Assembly: GCA_965372405.1 (NCBI GenBank)
Contig: CBDVCE010000014.1
Coordinates: 1-64,000, forward strand
DNA length: 64,000 nucleotides
Source of the DNA: Sunxiuqinia sp965372405
GTDB taxonomy: Bacteria > Bacteroidota > Bacteroidia > Bacteroidales > Prolixibacteraceae
Direction: 5' to 3'
Shown: piece after piece, positions 7,862 to 15,837 of the stretch
Position numbering within the stretch: position 1 is the first letter of the stretch
Layout of the letters: every line of letters begins with the position of its first letter
Position numbers and translations under genes: made by a program
The notes under the pieces: model-generated
Databases searched by the model: none
Told to the model about the DNA's origin: nothing
What the model saw: the letters and a program-made list of their open reading frames with translations, nothing else

Positions 7862-9310
7862 CTATCGATTTCTATTTTCCGCATCAATGGCAGCCTGAGA
7901 CTTGCCAAATGTTTTACCGGCCATTTTTTCCACTTTCGAAATTTCAAAAGCAACTGCGTAATGAGCATCGCCTTCTTTCTTAGGCATATTCACAAGTGTG
8001 GAATTTCCCTGTTGCGAAAACTTCACTCTCTTACCTGTTGCAACATCTTTTACAACTGCATCTTTCGCCACCAAACAGCCGGGAAGCATGGCTTTTGTCA
8101 TTTGCTCACCTTCTTCCAAAAGTACGATAGCATATATTTTACTGTTGTCTTTAGCTTTGGTGTAGCGTACATTTGCTTCGCCAAAAGGAGCCACAGCGCG
8201 CGTACTGTAAATGGCATTCCCATTTAATTTTAACCATTCTCCCATTCCTTGAACCGACTCAACTTCTTTTTGATTAAACCACCCCTGAGGCGATGCCCCC
8301 AGGTTTAGTAAGAAATTACCACCTTTTGATACAACATCAATTAGTTTATGGGTTAATTCCCTGCTGCTTTTTACCTTCGTCTCGTGGCTGTCTTCAAATC
8401 GGTAAGAGAAGCAGCAATTAACGGTCATATTGGTTTCAAATGGTATCACATCCGATTCTGAAGGGATATGCTGTTCCGGCGTGCGGTAATTCTCCCATCT
8501 GCCGCCAATCCACCTGTCTACAACCAGGATACCAGGCTGATGTTTCCGACACATTTCTCCCACTTCGTCCATTTTCATGTCCTGCCCCAGGTTAGTTTTT
8601 GTTGTCCAGGAACCATCGAGCCATAAAATATCCACGTCACCGTATTCTGTCATCAGTTCTTCCACCTGATTATAGAAAAAGTCTGTAAACTTCTTCCACC
8701 AATCCGGGTGGCGCTCAATTTTATAATTTACATTACGTCCTGGTGCTGCGAATGAAGGCGACCAGTACTGTTGGTGATGCCAGTCGGGTTTTGTGATATA
8801 AGCCCCAATCATCATGTCTTTTTCACGCATGGCATCGAATAAAGCCCCTGTTATATCGGCATGTTCAGCACCAGCATACGGGTATTCTGGATTGGTGATT
8901 TTATAATCCGTTTCTTTTGTGTCCCACATCGTAAAACCATCGTGGTGCTTGGTGGTAAAAACGAAATATTTAGCTCCCATATCACTTGCCAGATCGGCCC
9001 ATTGTTCCGGATTAAATTCGGTTGGGTTAAACTGGGTAGGCAAATTAAAATAATGCTCCCGAAAGGCATCAATGTCGTCATGTAATGGAAGCCAGTCCAC
9101 ATCTTCCGAAACAACAAACCACGACTCGCATAAACCTTCAACTGCATAGGCTCCCCAATGCACAAAAAAGCCCAATTTTAAGTCCTGCCACTCGTCCAGT
9201 TTTTGCTGAACCTTTTCATCTTGCTCTACATAATACTCTTTGTCTTTCCACTGAGAAAAGACTACGATTGTAGCTATTACCAAAGTAAATGTTAAAACTA
9301 TTTTTTTCAT
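7862..9310 (-). CDS. Alpha-L-fucosidase, GH29 family, exported
   Basis: A 482-residue glycoside hydrolase that removes alpha-linked L-fucose from oligo- or polysaccharides. Residues 1-19 are a signal peptide ending in FSQ, so it acts in the periplasm or beyond. GH29 signatures are visible: FFVHWGAYA at 48-56, the substrate-binding KHHDG at 121-125 and the nucleophile Asp232 in ILWLDGSW; HWG is near-invariant in the family. The catalytic domain takes up about 30-370; the C-terminal part is the usual small beta domain. GC content is clearly higher than that of the preceding block. The gene stands alone between two related 45-bp repeats (7702 and 9516), so it may have moved as a unit. There is no SusCD pair nearby; a sulfatase at 56-57.8 kb could act on the same kind of substrate, but that is speculation. 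Confidence 0.92.
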   Translation of the reverse strand: MKKIVLTFTLVIATIVVFSQWKDKEYYVEQDEKVQQKLDEWQDLKLGFFVHWGAYAVEGLCESWFVVSEDVDWLPLHDDIDAFREHYFNLPTQFNPTEFNPEQWADLASDMGAKYFVFTTKHHDGFTMWDTKETDYKITNPEYPYAGAEHADITGALFDAMREKDMMIGAYITKPDWHHQQYWSPSFAAPGRNVNYKIERHPDWWKKFTDFFYNQVEELMTEYGDVDILWLDGSWTTKTNLGQDMKMDEVGEMCRKHQPGILVVDRWIGGRWENYRTPEQHIPSESDVIPFETNMTVNCCFSYRFEDSHETKVKSSRELTHKLIDVVSKGGNFLLNLGASPQGWFNQKEVESVQGMGEWLKLNGNAIYSTRAVAPFGEANVRYTKAKDNSKIYAIVLLEEGEQMTKAMLPGCLVAKDAVVKDVATGKRVKFSQQGNSTLVNMPKKEGDAHYAVAFEISKVEKMAGKTFGKSQAAIDAENRNR

Positions 9311-9515
9311 TTTATAAAAATTGTTTGTTTTCTAATAAATAAGATGCCTGCCAGTCGGTATGTAAGCATCCCCTTTTTAGGACTACCTAAAAATAGATTA
9401 TTTTCTTTTTCATAGCCAAATTCTGAAAGCTTTTTCAAGGTGATTTTTGGTTCTGTCAAGGACGACTGAGTTAGCGAAGTCAATTTCATTTTGAAATTCT
9501 ATGCCCCTTCGCAGA

Positions 9516-9564
9516 TGCTCCTCGAAGTTTCGGGGGTGCGCTTGGTGTCTTGTTTGGTAGAAAA
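9516..9564 (+). repeat. Interspersed repeat, copy B
   Basis: The second copy of the repeat at 7702-7746, containing GAAGTTTCGGGGGTGCG and GTGTCTTGTT. It ends just before the stop codon of the DUF58 gene. The 260-bp gap (9311-9570) around it holds no other convincing gene. Confidence 0.5.
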
Positions 9565-9570
9565 TTGCTC

Positions 9571-10500
9571 TTACCACAACTTTTTCCTCTTCAACAAAAA
9601 CTGATGCAAAACCTGGCTGAATTCCTGGTTGATGTCGGCTTCAACCAAATCGATATGATACTGTCCACATCTGACTTTTAATTCTTCGTATTGTTTTTGG
9701 ATGGCCTTTTTGTAATTCTTCTTTAGCTCATTGGGCGAAAAGCGAATATGTTGACCACTTTCTAAATCAACAAATCGGTAGGGACGGTTTTGGAATTCGA
9801 ATTGCTTTTCGTGTTGATGATCTGTGACATGAAAAAGGATCACTTCATGTTTATTATAACGAAGATGTTGCAAGGCGGAAAAGAGTTCATCCGGATCGGT
9901 ATCGTTCATCATATCACTGAAAATGATGATGAGTGAACGCTTGTGAACTTGCTCTGCAATTTGATGAAGAGCATCAACCGCATTGGTCGTTTTCTTAAGT
10001 TCCGGCTGGTTGTTGGTAATCAAACCTGAAAGCTTACCATACAATAACTCTGCATGAACGGATGATAATCGATTTTCTGAGTGAAATTCAATATGGTCTG
10101 AGAACAAAGTAAGCCCAACCGAATCACGTTGTTTGCGCAATAGGTATATTAGTGCTGCTGCAGAATAAACTGAAAAGGCCAGTTTATTAAATAAGGACTT
10201 TTGCTTTTTATCATATGGGAATAACATGGATGAAGAAGTATCGATTACCAGCTGGCAACGAAGGTTAGTCTCTTCTTCGTATTGTTTCACATACAGCCTG
10301 TCCGAACGGGCAAATAATTTCCAGTCAATATGCTTGGTAGATTCCCCGGCATTGTATTGTCGGTGTTCAGCAAATTCAACAGAAAACCCATGAAACGGAC
10401 TTCGATGCAGACCAGTTATAAAACCTTCTACTACTTCCTTGGCAATTAGTTCAAGATTATCAAACTGCTGAAATTCCTGTATGTCGAATAGTTTGTCCAT
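9571..10500 (-). CDS. DUF58 domain protein (vWA-like fold)
   Basis: A 309-residue cytoplasmic protein of the DUF58 family. The family signature lies in QYNAGESTKHIDWKLFARSD (residues 48-67). It is followed by a von Willebrand A-type core with a MIDAS-like DTSSS at 87-91 (D87, S89, S91) and SDMMND further on. DUF58 proteins are usually encoded beside a MoxR AAA+ ATPase and vWA/BatA-like membrane proteins and are thought to help assemble or mature metal-dependent or membrane proteins. None of those partners is present here, so this is a solo copy. The length is normal for Bacteroidota members. Confidence 0.9.
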   Translation of the reverse strand: MDKLFDIQEFQQFDNLELIAKEVVEGFITGLHRSPFHGFSVEFAEHRQYNAGESTKHIDWKLFARSDRLYVKQYEEETNLRCQLVIDTSSSMLFPYDKKQKSLFNKLAFSVYSAAALIYLLRKQRDSVGLTLFSDHIEFHSENRLSSVHAELLYGKLSGLITNNQPELKKTTNAVDALHQIAEQVHKRSLIIIFSDMMNDTDPDELFSALQHLRYNKHEVILFHVTDHQHEKQFEFQNRPYRFVDLESGQHIRFSPNELKKNYKKAIQKQYEELKVRCGQYHIDLVEADINQEFSQVLHQFLLKRKKLW

Positions 10501-10542
10501 TCATTGCAAAAATAGTTGAATTCAGTCCGAATGCAAACTACA

Positions 10543-10685
10543 GCTGGCGCGGATTTGTAATCCGTGTCTTGTCGCCTTGTTTTTAATCTGCACGCTAATT
10601 AATCTTAATCAGTGGAACTATAATTTGGGATTGCGGCAATTAATTGTTTTTACAAACAAAGCACGGATTACAAATCCGCGCTAGC
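10543..10685. repeat. Long inverted repeat, REP-like double hairpin
   Basis: Two 24-nt arms (10543-10566 and 10662-10685) are reverse complements with one mismatch and are separated by 95 nt. Each arm also carries its own small palindrome, CGGATT-TGT-AATCCG. The element fills the gap between two minus-strand genes and codes for nothing visible. Architecture like this is seen in REP/BIME-type or MITE-like intergenic repeats. Confidence 0.75.
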
Positions 10686-10706
10686 CTTTCACGCAACGAG
10701 TATAGC

Positions 10707-11237
10707 TTATAGCTTTTCTATTGAATCGGCATCAATTTTCAATGATTTCAGTACGGCATTAAAGTCGTCTAACTCAATTGACTTATTGGCGTATTCTGCA
10801 GCTGGAATAACGGCAATCCGAAATGTTTGATTATCGGTTTCAGATGGGAGCAGGCTTCCAACGGTTTGCTCTAAGAATATTTTAACATCTGCTACTGAAT
10901 GGTCAAAATTGTATTGTATTATACCTTCATCCAGAAATATGGTTTGAGGAAGAGCTCTCCATACATCCAGAACGCCATCATCAGTGTCAGCCTGTTCCCA
11001 AAGAATATAAACCATAACAACATCTGAATTATAAATCTCAAGATCGTTTGGGAATTCAAATAAAACACTGTACTCATTATCTGGAGTAAAATTAACTGTG
11101 GTTTCAAAAATAGTACCTAATAATGAGGTTCCATCTTCGCCATCATATCCGTCCAAGCCATCAGGTCCCATTGGCCCTTCGCAGGCTGAAAATGTGGCTA
11201 TTGCTATGATTAAGAATATCTTGCTAATTGTTTTCAT
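10707..11237 (-). CDS. Lipoprotein with a short collagen-like segment
   Basis: A 176-residue protein with a lipoprotein signal peptide (lipobox FSAC, Cys19). Right after the Cys are six Gly-x-y triplets (GPMGPDGLDGYDGEDG), a short collagen-like stretch seen in many Bacteroidota lipoproteins. The rest (about 45-176) is a soluble domain of mixed strands, acidic, which I cannot assign. It is probably outer-membrane anchored. It stands alone with a long gap on its upstream side. Function unknown. Confidence 0.7.
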   Translation of the reverse strand: MKTISKIFLIIAIATFSACEGPMGPDGLDGYDGEDGTSLLGTIFETTVNFTPDNEYSVLFEFPNDLEIYNSDVVMVYILWEQADTDDGVLDVWRALPQTIFLDEGIIQYNFDHSVADVKIFLEQTVGSLLPSETDNQTFRIAVIPAAEYANKSIELDDFNAVLKSLKIDADSIEKL

Positions 11238-11946
11238 GGCTTAATTTTTTAAAAGTTATCTGAATATTCAACTCTTAAACAAGATTGATGCCAAAACCCA
11301 AATGCCGGGAACAAGTATTCAGTCGCAGTTTGGCTAGTGACCAATTACCAATGACTATTCACAATTTGTTTTAACTTCCACTTATAAATCTATGTTTCGA
11401 GCCATTTAACTTTCTCACCGTTTAGTAAAATTCACAATTTTTATAATGTTTGCCCCATGAAATAGAAACAAGTTCGATTAGCGTTTGAATGTGGGGCAAT
11501 TATATTTATTTCGACACGACCGCCTAAGAGAAAATACGTTTATAAAATCACTGTAATGAGCGTAAAAAAATCAAGGTTGTTTGACGAATGTTAGACAGGA
11601 GGTACGAATGGCTAAAAGGAGGAGTTCCTTGATTTTAGAGAATGAAATTGATTTTTAGTATTTTATCTTCAGTGGTGGCTTTTTTGAATACTTTTTCAGC
11701 CAAAGAAAAAAGTATTTTCCGTCTGGAAAGACAAGGATGGATATTCTTGCTTGCTACTTATAGCCTTAAAATGCAAAAGTGGAGTAAATAAAAATGTGCG
11801 TAGTTAGTAACTCCATCCTCCTTCGTCGGCAGATACTATCCTGTGCGATGCAAGCAAGACCAAAACAACCCGGAACTTTCATATAAGCCTCTTCGAACTT
11901 ATCCCTGACAATAAGATCCCACAAGCTTTTCATTTGATGCAATAGT
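11238..11946. other. Gene-poor stretch with two inverted repeats
   Basis: No convincing gene in 709 bp. AAAATCAAGG (11567-11576) and CCTTGATTTT (11627-11636) are perfect 10-bp inverted repeats 50 nt apart. AATACTTTTTC and GAAAAAAGTATT (11687-11716) form a second hairpin. A 48-codon frame at 11642 overlaps that hairpin, and a minus-strand frame at 11766-11978 overlaps the FKBP end; both look accidental. The arrangement resembles a non-coding repeat unit. Confidence 0.4.
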
Positions 11947-12381
11947 CTAGGATAAGATATCAACCAGGCGAATATCAAAAGACAATACGGCGTTTGGTGG
12001 AATCTTATTGCTTGTGCCTTTTCTTCCCCAGGCTAATTCGGAAGGAACCCAGAATTTGTAACGGCTTCCCTTTCCCATCATTTGCAGTGCTTCCTGCAAG
12101 CCTTCAATTAGTTCTTCTACTTTAACCTCATCCGGCTTATTCTTTCTGTAGGTATCTATAAGAATATTGCCGTTTAATAGCAATGCGCGCTGGTGGATGA
12201 CTACCGTAGAGTACTCATCGGGTTTCAGATCTTCCGTTGCTTCAACTATTTTCCACTGAAGTCCACTGGAGGATGTATTAACACCTTCTTTTTGGGTATT
12301 TTGCGTTAAAAAGTCATCTCCAACTTTTTGATTAAAGCCGGATGAACTTTTACTTTTCCCTCGTTTTTCTCGTTGTGCCAA
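11947..12381 (-). CDS. FKBP-type peptidyl-prolyl cis-trans isomerase
   Basis: A 144-residue protein that catalyses cis-trans isomerisation of prolyl bonds to help folding. The FKBP domain takes up about 38-144, with GLQEALQMMGKGSRYKFWVP, LAWG and the closing IPPNAVLSFDIRLVDI motif that ends nearly all FKBPs. The N-terminal 35 residues are basic and Ser-rich with no signal peptide, so it is probably cytoplasmic, unlike the exported FkpA type. A stop lies only three residues after the motif, as usual. Confidence 0.88.
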   Translation of the reverse strand: MAQREKRGKSKSSSGFNQKVGDDFLTQNTQKEGVNTSSSGLQWKIVEATEDLKPDEYSTVVIHQRALLLNGNILIDTYRKNKPDEVKVEELIEGLQEALQMMGKGSRYKFWVPSELAWGRKGTSNKIPPNAVLSFDIRLVDILS

Positions 12382-12579
12382 ATCGTTTTCTTTTACCAGA
12401 CAAAAATATAAAATAACTCGTTGTGTGAAATTACTCTATAAAGAATAAAGTCAAGTTTTTTAACCCTGAATCCCAACCTTAAACAGGCTGTAAAGGGAGA
12501 AGCCAGAAAAATCGTCCTTTAATGACTATCTCCCCAGAATTCTGAGGAGATAGTATAAAAGTCCAAGGGAATTTTTTAA

Positions 12580-13896
12580 TTAGATTCCGCTAAAATCGAT
12601 ATTGTCAAACAATAAAGAAGGTGTTTGCCATGAAGAGTCTAATCTTGGATCATTGCCGGTTGCTGCAAGTTTCATCCATAGCTCTTTCATATTTCCTGAA
12701 ATGTTCATTTCTGAAACAGGCTTAACCAATTCTCCGTTTTCAACAAGAAAGCCATCAATCCCGTATGAAAAGTCACCGGTTGTTCCGTTTGTGTTACCAC
12801 CGTTGAAACCAGTGACTAGAATGCCATTATTCATTTCTTTAACTAACTCTTCCAGGTTCTTATCTCCAAGCTCAAAAATAAGGTTTGAGGTATCACCAGT
12901 TGTTGGTTCCATTTCTAACTTCTTGCCATAATAAGTATCAATGAAATAAGTTCCAAGAATACCTTTATCAAATACTACTCTTTTTTTGGCAGCTAGTCCT
13001 TCGCTATCAAATAATATACTTCCACGACCGCTTACAATAAATGGATCATCGGTTAGCGATAACTTTGATGAAGCAATTTGCTGTCCAATTTTATCGATTA
13101 AAAATGAATTTTTTTGCTGAATATTATAACCTTCCAATGCACTTAGCAGAGGAGAGAATATCCGACCAACTGCTCTGTTTTCAATGATCATGGAGTGCTT
13201 ACCAGATTTAATCTTCTCTTGACCAATACGTTTTAAAGCCCGATCTAAAGCTTTATTGCCGATTTCGTTCTTTTTTAATTGATCAAAGAATATTGAATAT
13301 TCACTCCAGTTTTCGCTTGGGCGTGCATCGCCACCATCCACTGAAACAGAAGCTGCTATGTAAAAGTAACTGCTTTGAGTATCTCCCTCAAATCCATTGC
13401 TTGTTACCATTATTTTGCTGCTCATTTTGTCGGAATATGAAGCTGTAATTGAAATAATCCGTTCGTCTTTATTCAGCACTTCTTTCTCCGCTTCAAAGGC
13501 AAGCTTTACTTTTGTTTCAGGTTCAAGCTGATCATACGAATTATCAACAGTTTTCAAGTCAGAACCATCTCCTTTATAATATAAGTCAGACTCAGGCAAA
13601 GAGCGAAATTCATCTTCAGCCAGAAATTTGGTGGCTTCAATTCCTTGTTGAATGAAACGCGAAAGTTCTTTTTTGTCAATTCGGTTTGTGCGTTGTACAG
13701 AGTATTTATTGTCAACATACAAGCGAATGGTCATGCTACTTTGAATAGCTTCTTTAAGCGTGTCAATTTTTTCTTCGCGAACGTCTACATTGCTGCTTTT
13801 ACTTTCTGCAATTGTTACGCTTGCCTGGTTGGCTCCACTGTCAAGGGCATGTTGCATTGCCCATTTAGCCAAGTTATATTTTTCTTCTTTTGTCAT
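12580..13896 (-). CDS. tldE: TldE/PmbA-like metalloprotease subunit
   Basis: A 438-residue member of the TldD/PmbA family (U62). TldE is the partner of TldD in a heterodimer that degrades unfolded peptides and matures some modified peptides; TldE itself lacks the zinc HExxxH motif, and none is present here. Family features include the N-terminal VDVREEKIDTLKEAIQSS segment and the C-terminal GFNGGNTNGTTGDFSYGIDG region. No signal peptide is visible. It lies 30 nt downstream of tldD on the same strand, so the two are co-transcribed. Odd point: the partner carries a Tat signal, so it is unclear in which compartment the pair meets. Confidence 0.88.
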   Translation of the reverse strand: MTKEEKYNLAKWAMQHALDSGANQASVTIAESKSSNVDVREEKIDTLKEAIQSSMTIRLYVDNKYSVQRTNRIDKKELSRFIQQGIEATKFLAEDEFRSLPESDLYYKGDGSDLKTVDNSYDQLEPETKVKLAFEAEKEVLNKDERIISITASYSDKMSSKIMVTSNGFEGDTQSSYFYIAASVSVDGGDARPSENWSEYSIFFDQLKKNEIGNKALDRALKRIGQEKIKSGKHSMIIENRAVGRIFSPLLSALEGYNIQQKNSFLIDKIGQQIASSKLSLTDDPFIVSGRGSILFDSEGLAAKKRVVFDKGILGTYFIDTYYGKKLEMEPTTGDTSNLIFELGDKNLEELVKEMNNGILVTGFNGGNTNGTTGDFSYGIDGFLVENGELVKPVSEMNISGNMKELWMKLAATGNDPRLDSSWQTPSLLFDNIDFSGI

Positions 13897-13926
13897 TTTA
13901 ATTCAGTTTTTCAGATGAATAATCAT

Positions 13927-15453
13927 TTAAGCGTTTACTCCACCTACCGTTAGTTTTTTAACTAAAACAGTTGGTAACCCACAAGTAACAGGAACGGATT
14001 GACCTGATTTTCCGCAAGTCCATGTGCCGTTATCCATTAGGTAATCGCTTGCGCACATCGTAATGTCGGCAAGTGCTTGTGGTCCGTTACCAATAATGTT
14101 GATGTCTTTAATAGGCTGAGTAAGCTTTCCATTCTCAATCAGGTAGCCTGATTTTACAAAGAAGGTAAAGTCGCCTGCACCAATATTTACTTCCCCATTG
14201 CTGAAGTTATCAACGTAAATACCGTTTTTCACATTGGTAATGATGTCATCTTTTGTATGTGGACCATTTTCCATGTAAGTAGCACGCATCCGTGGCAGAG
14301 GAACATGTCGGAAAGATTCCCTTCGTCCATTTCCGGTTGGAGTAACCTCGTAGTGCTTGGAACTAATCCGGTCATGGATGTAGCTGTTTAGAATACCATC
14401 TTTAACCAAATACGTTTTTTCAGATGGAACACCTTCGTCATCCATATTGATTGATCCCCGGTTTCCGGGTAGTGTGCCATCATCAATGATATTCACAAAG
14501 TTTTCAGCTACATGTTTACCCATTTTGTCGGCAAAAATCGAAGTGCCTTTACGGTTAAAATCGGCTTCAAAAGTATGTCCAATCGCTTCATGTAATAAAA
14601 TACCAGATCCACCGGCACCCATTACCACCGGCATTTCACCTGCTTTAGGTTTTGTGGCATCAAACAAAATCGAAGTTCTGACAATAGATTCGTTGGCCAG
14701 TTCATCTATCAATTCATCATTTAAAAACTCAAAACCTTTGCGGAATGATCGGGCAGAATATGAATTTTCAAGCTGTCCGTCCTTTTCCATAATACAAACA
14801 GCTCCAAGGCTTGTCATTGGTCTGTAATCGTATGTAATTGTACCTTCTGAGTTGTAAAATAAGACGTATGAAGTTTCATCGGTCATGTAAGCATTCACTT
14901 TTGAAACACGCTCATCCAGACTGAAGATTTTGTCATTCAATTTCTGTACATGTGGTATTTTTTGCCCTACACTCACTTCTTCCCATGATTTTTCAACTGC
15001 ATAATAATCTGGAGGAAGTACTTCCTTAAGTTCAGCGGCAGGAATATTTTTTGTGCCACTTGCAATGTTTGCTGCAGTTTTTGCTGCTTTTAACATGGCT
15101 TCAGGAGTGATTGTTTCAGAGTATGCAAATCCAGTTTGGTCACCTTTTAAAACCCGGATTCCAACTCCATAGTCAATGTTTGAGTAGGCGCGGTTTACTT
15201 TTCCATCTTCAAGTCCAAGACTATTATACATCTTGTGCTCAAAATATAAATCGGCATAATCGCCTCCTTTGCTTAATGCCATAGAAACTACTTTCTTAAG
15301 GATTCCCATGTTAACTTCAAAATGTTCAAGATATGCCATAACGTTTTCAGGTAAGGGGGTGGTTTGACAAGAGTGGATAAATGTTGGCAGCAGTACGCCC
15401 CCAGCGACTGTTGCACCACTCGTTTTCAGGAATTTTCTTCGGTTGATGTCCAT
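13927..15453 (-). CDS. tldD: TldD-like metalloprotease with Tat signal
   Basis: A 508-residue zinc protease of the TldD family. The zinc motif HEAIGH lies at 288-293, followed by EADFNRKGTS. The N-terminus has a twin-arginine signal (NRRKFLKTSG, residues 4-13), a hydrophobic stretch, and a Cys at 29 in IHSC that could serve as a lipobox. It should therefore be exported folded, and possibly lipidated. It is the first gene of a two-gene operon with tldE. The classical E. coli TldD is cytoplasmic, so a Tat signal is noteworthy, though Tat-tagged TldD homologues are, to my knowledge, not rare in Bacteroidota. Confidence 0.9.
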   Translation of the reverse strand: MDINRRKFLKTSGATVAGGVLLPTFIHSCQTTPLPENVMAYLEHFEVNMGILKKVVSMALSKGGDYADLYFEHKMYNSLGLEDGKVNRAYSNIDYGVGIRVLKGDQTGFAYSETITPEAMLKAAKTAANIASGTKNIPAAELKEVLPPDYYAVEKSWEEVSVGQKIPHVQKLNDKIFSLDERVSKVNAYMTDETSYVLFYNSEGTITYDYRPMTSLGAVCIMEKDGQLENSYSARSFRKGFEFLNDELIDELANESIVRTSILFDATKPKAGEMPVVMGAGGSGILLHEAIGHTFEADFNRKGTSIFADKMGKHVAENFVNIIDDGTLPGNRGSINMDDEGVPSEKTYLVKDGILNSYIHDRISSKHYEVTPTGNGRRESFRHVPLPRMRATYMENGPHTKDDIITNVKNGIYVDNFSNGEVNIGAGDFTFFVKSGYLIENGKLTQPIKDINIIGNGPQALADITMCASDYLMDNGTWTCGKSGQSVPVTCGLPTVLVKKLTVGGVNA

Positions 15454-15837
15454 GTTAGATGTTTTAAAATATGTAGTTGTAAGTTTTCCAATCTGTAGTA
15501 TAATATCAATAGGTAGACTAAAGGCTAATAAAATTACGAAATATGAATGGCTAAATTATGCTATTTGTCAGGTGCATTCAATATAGAAATAGAAAACAAG
15601 GTGTATTCGGGTTTTGCCTGAATTGCAATTATTGAGGAGCACATGTTTTATGGTTTCTTCATGAAAAACGATAATATTGCAAGTTGACCCCTTGAAAATG
15701 CAACTAATATTAAAAAAATATCATCTTAAAAATAAAAAACACTAAAAAACGAGGGGTGTTTCTATTTTTATCATATTTTTGCCAAGGTGTTTTTGAAGAG
15801 AAAAAATAGATTATAATCAATTATAAAAACGAATAAA
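15454..15837. promoter_or_regulatory. Divergent control region between tldD and glnN, with a possible glnN -7 box
   Basis: A 384-bp AT-rich region separates the divergent tldD and glnN genes. TATTTTTG at 15774-15781 fits the Bacteroidota -7 consensus TAnnTTTG and would put a start site near 15787, giving a leader of about 50 nt. No good -33 TTTG is placed at the usual distance, so the call is tentative. No gene is visible. Confidence 0.35.

Noticed and set aside
9307..9489. 60-codon minus-strand frame upstream of the fucosidase
   Set aside because: No ribosome-binding context, no family resemblance, and it lies across an intergenic region between repeat copy B and the fucosidase start.
11642..11788. 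48-codon frame with a signal-peptide-like start
   Set aside because: Its middle is the palindrome at 11687-11716, and the remainder shows no coding pattern.
11766..11978. 70-codon minus-strand frame overlapping the 3' end of the FKBP gene
   Set aside because: Overlaps a clear gene by about 30 nt, has odd composition (Cys/Arg runs) and no recognisable family.
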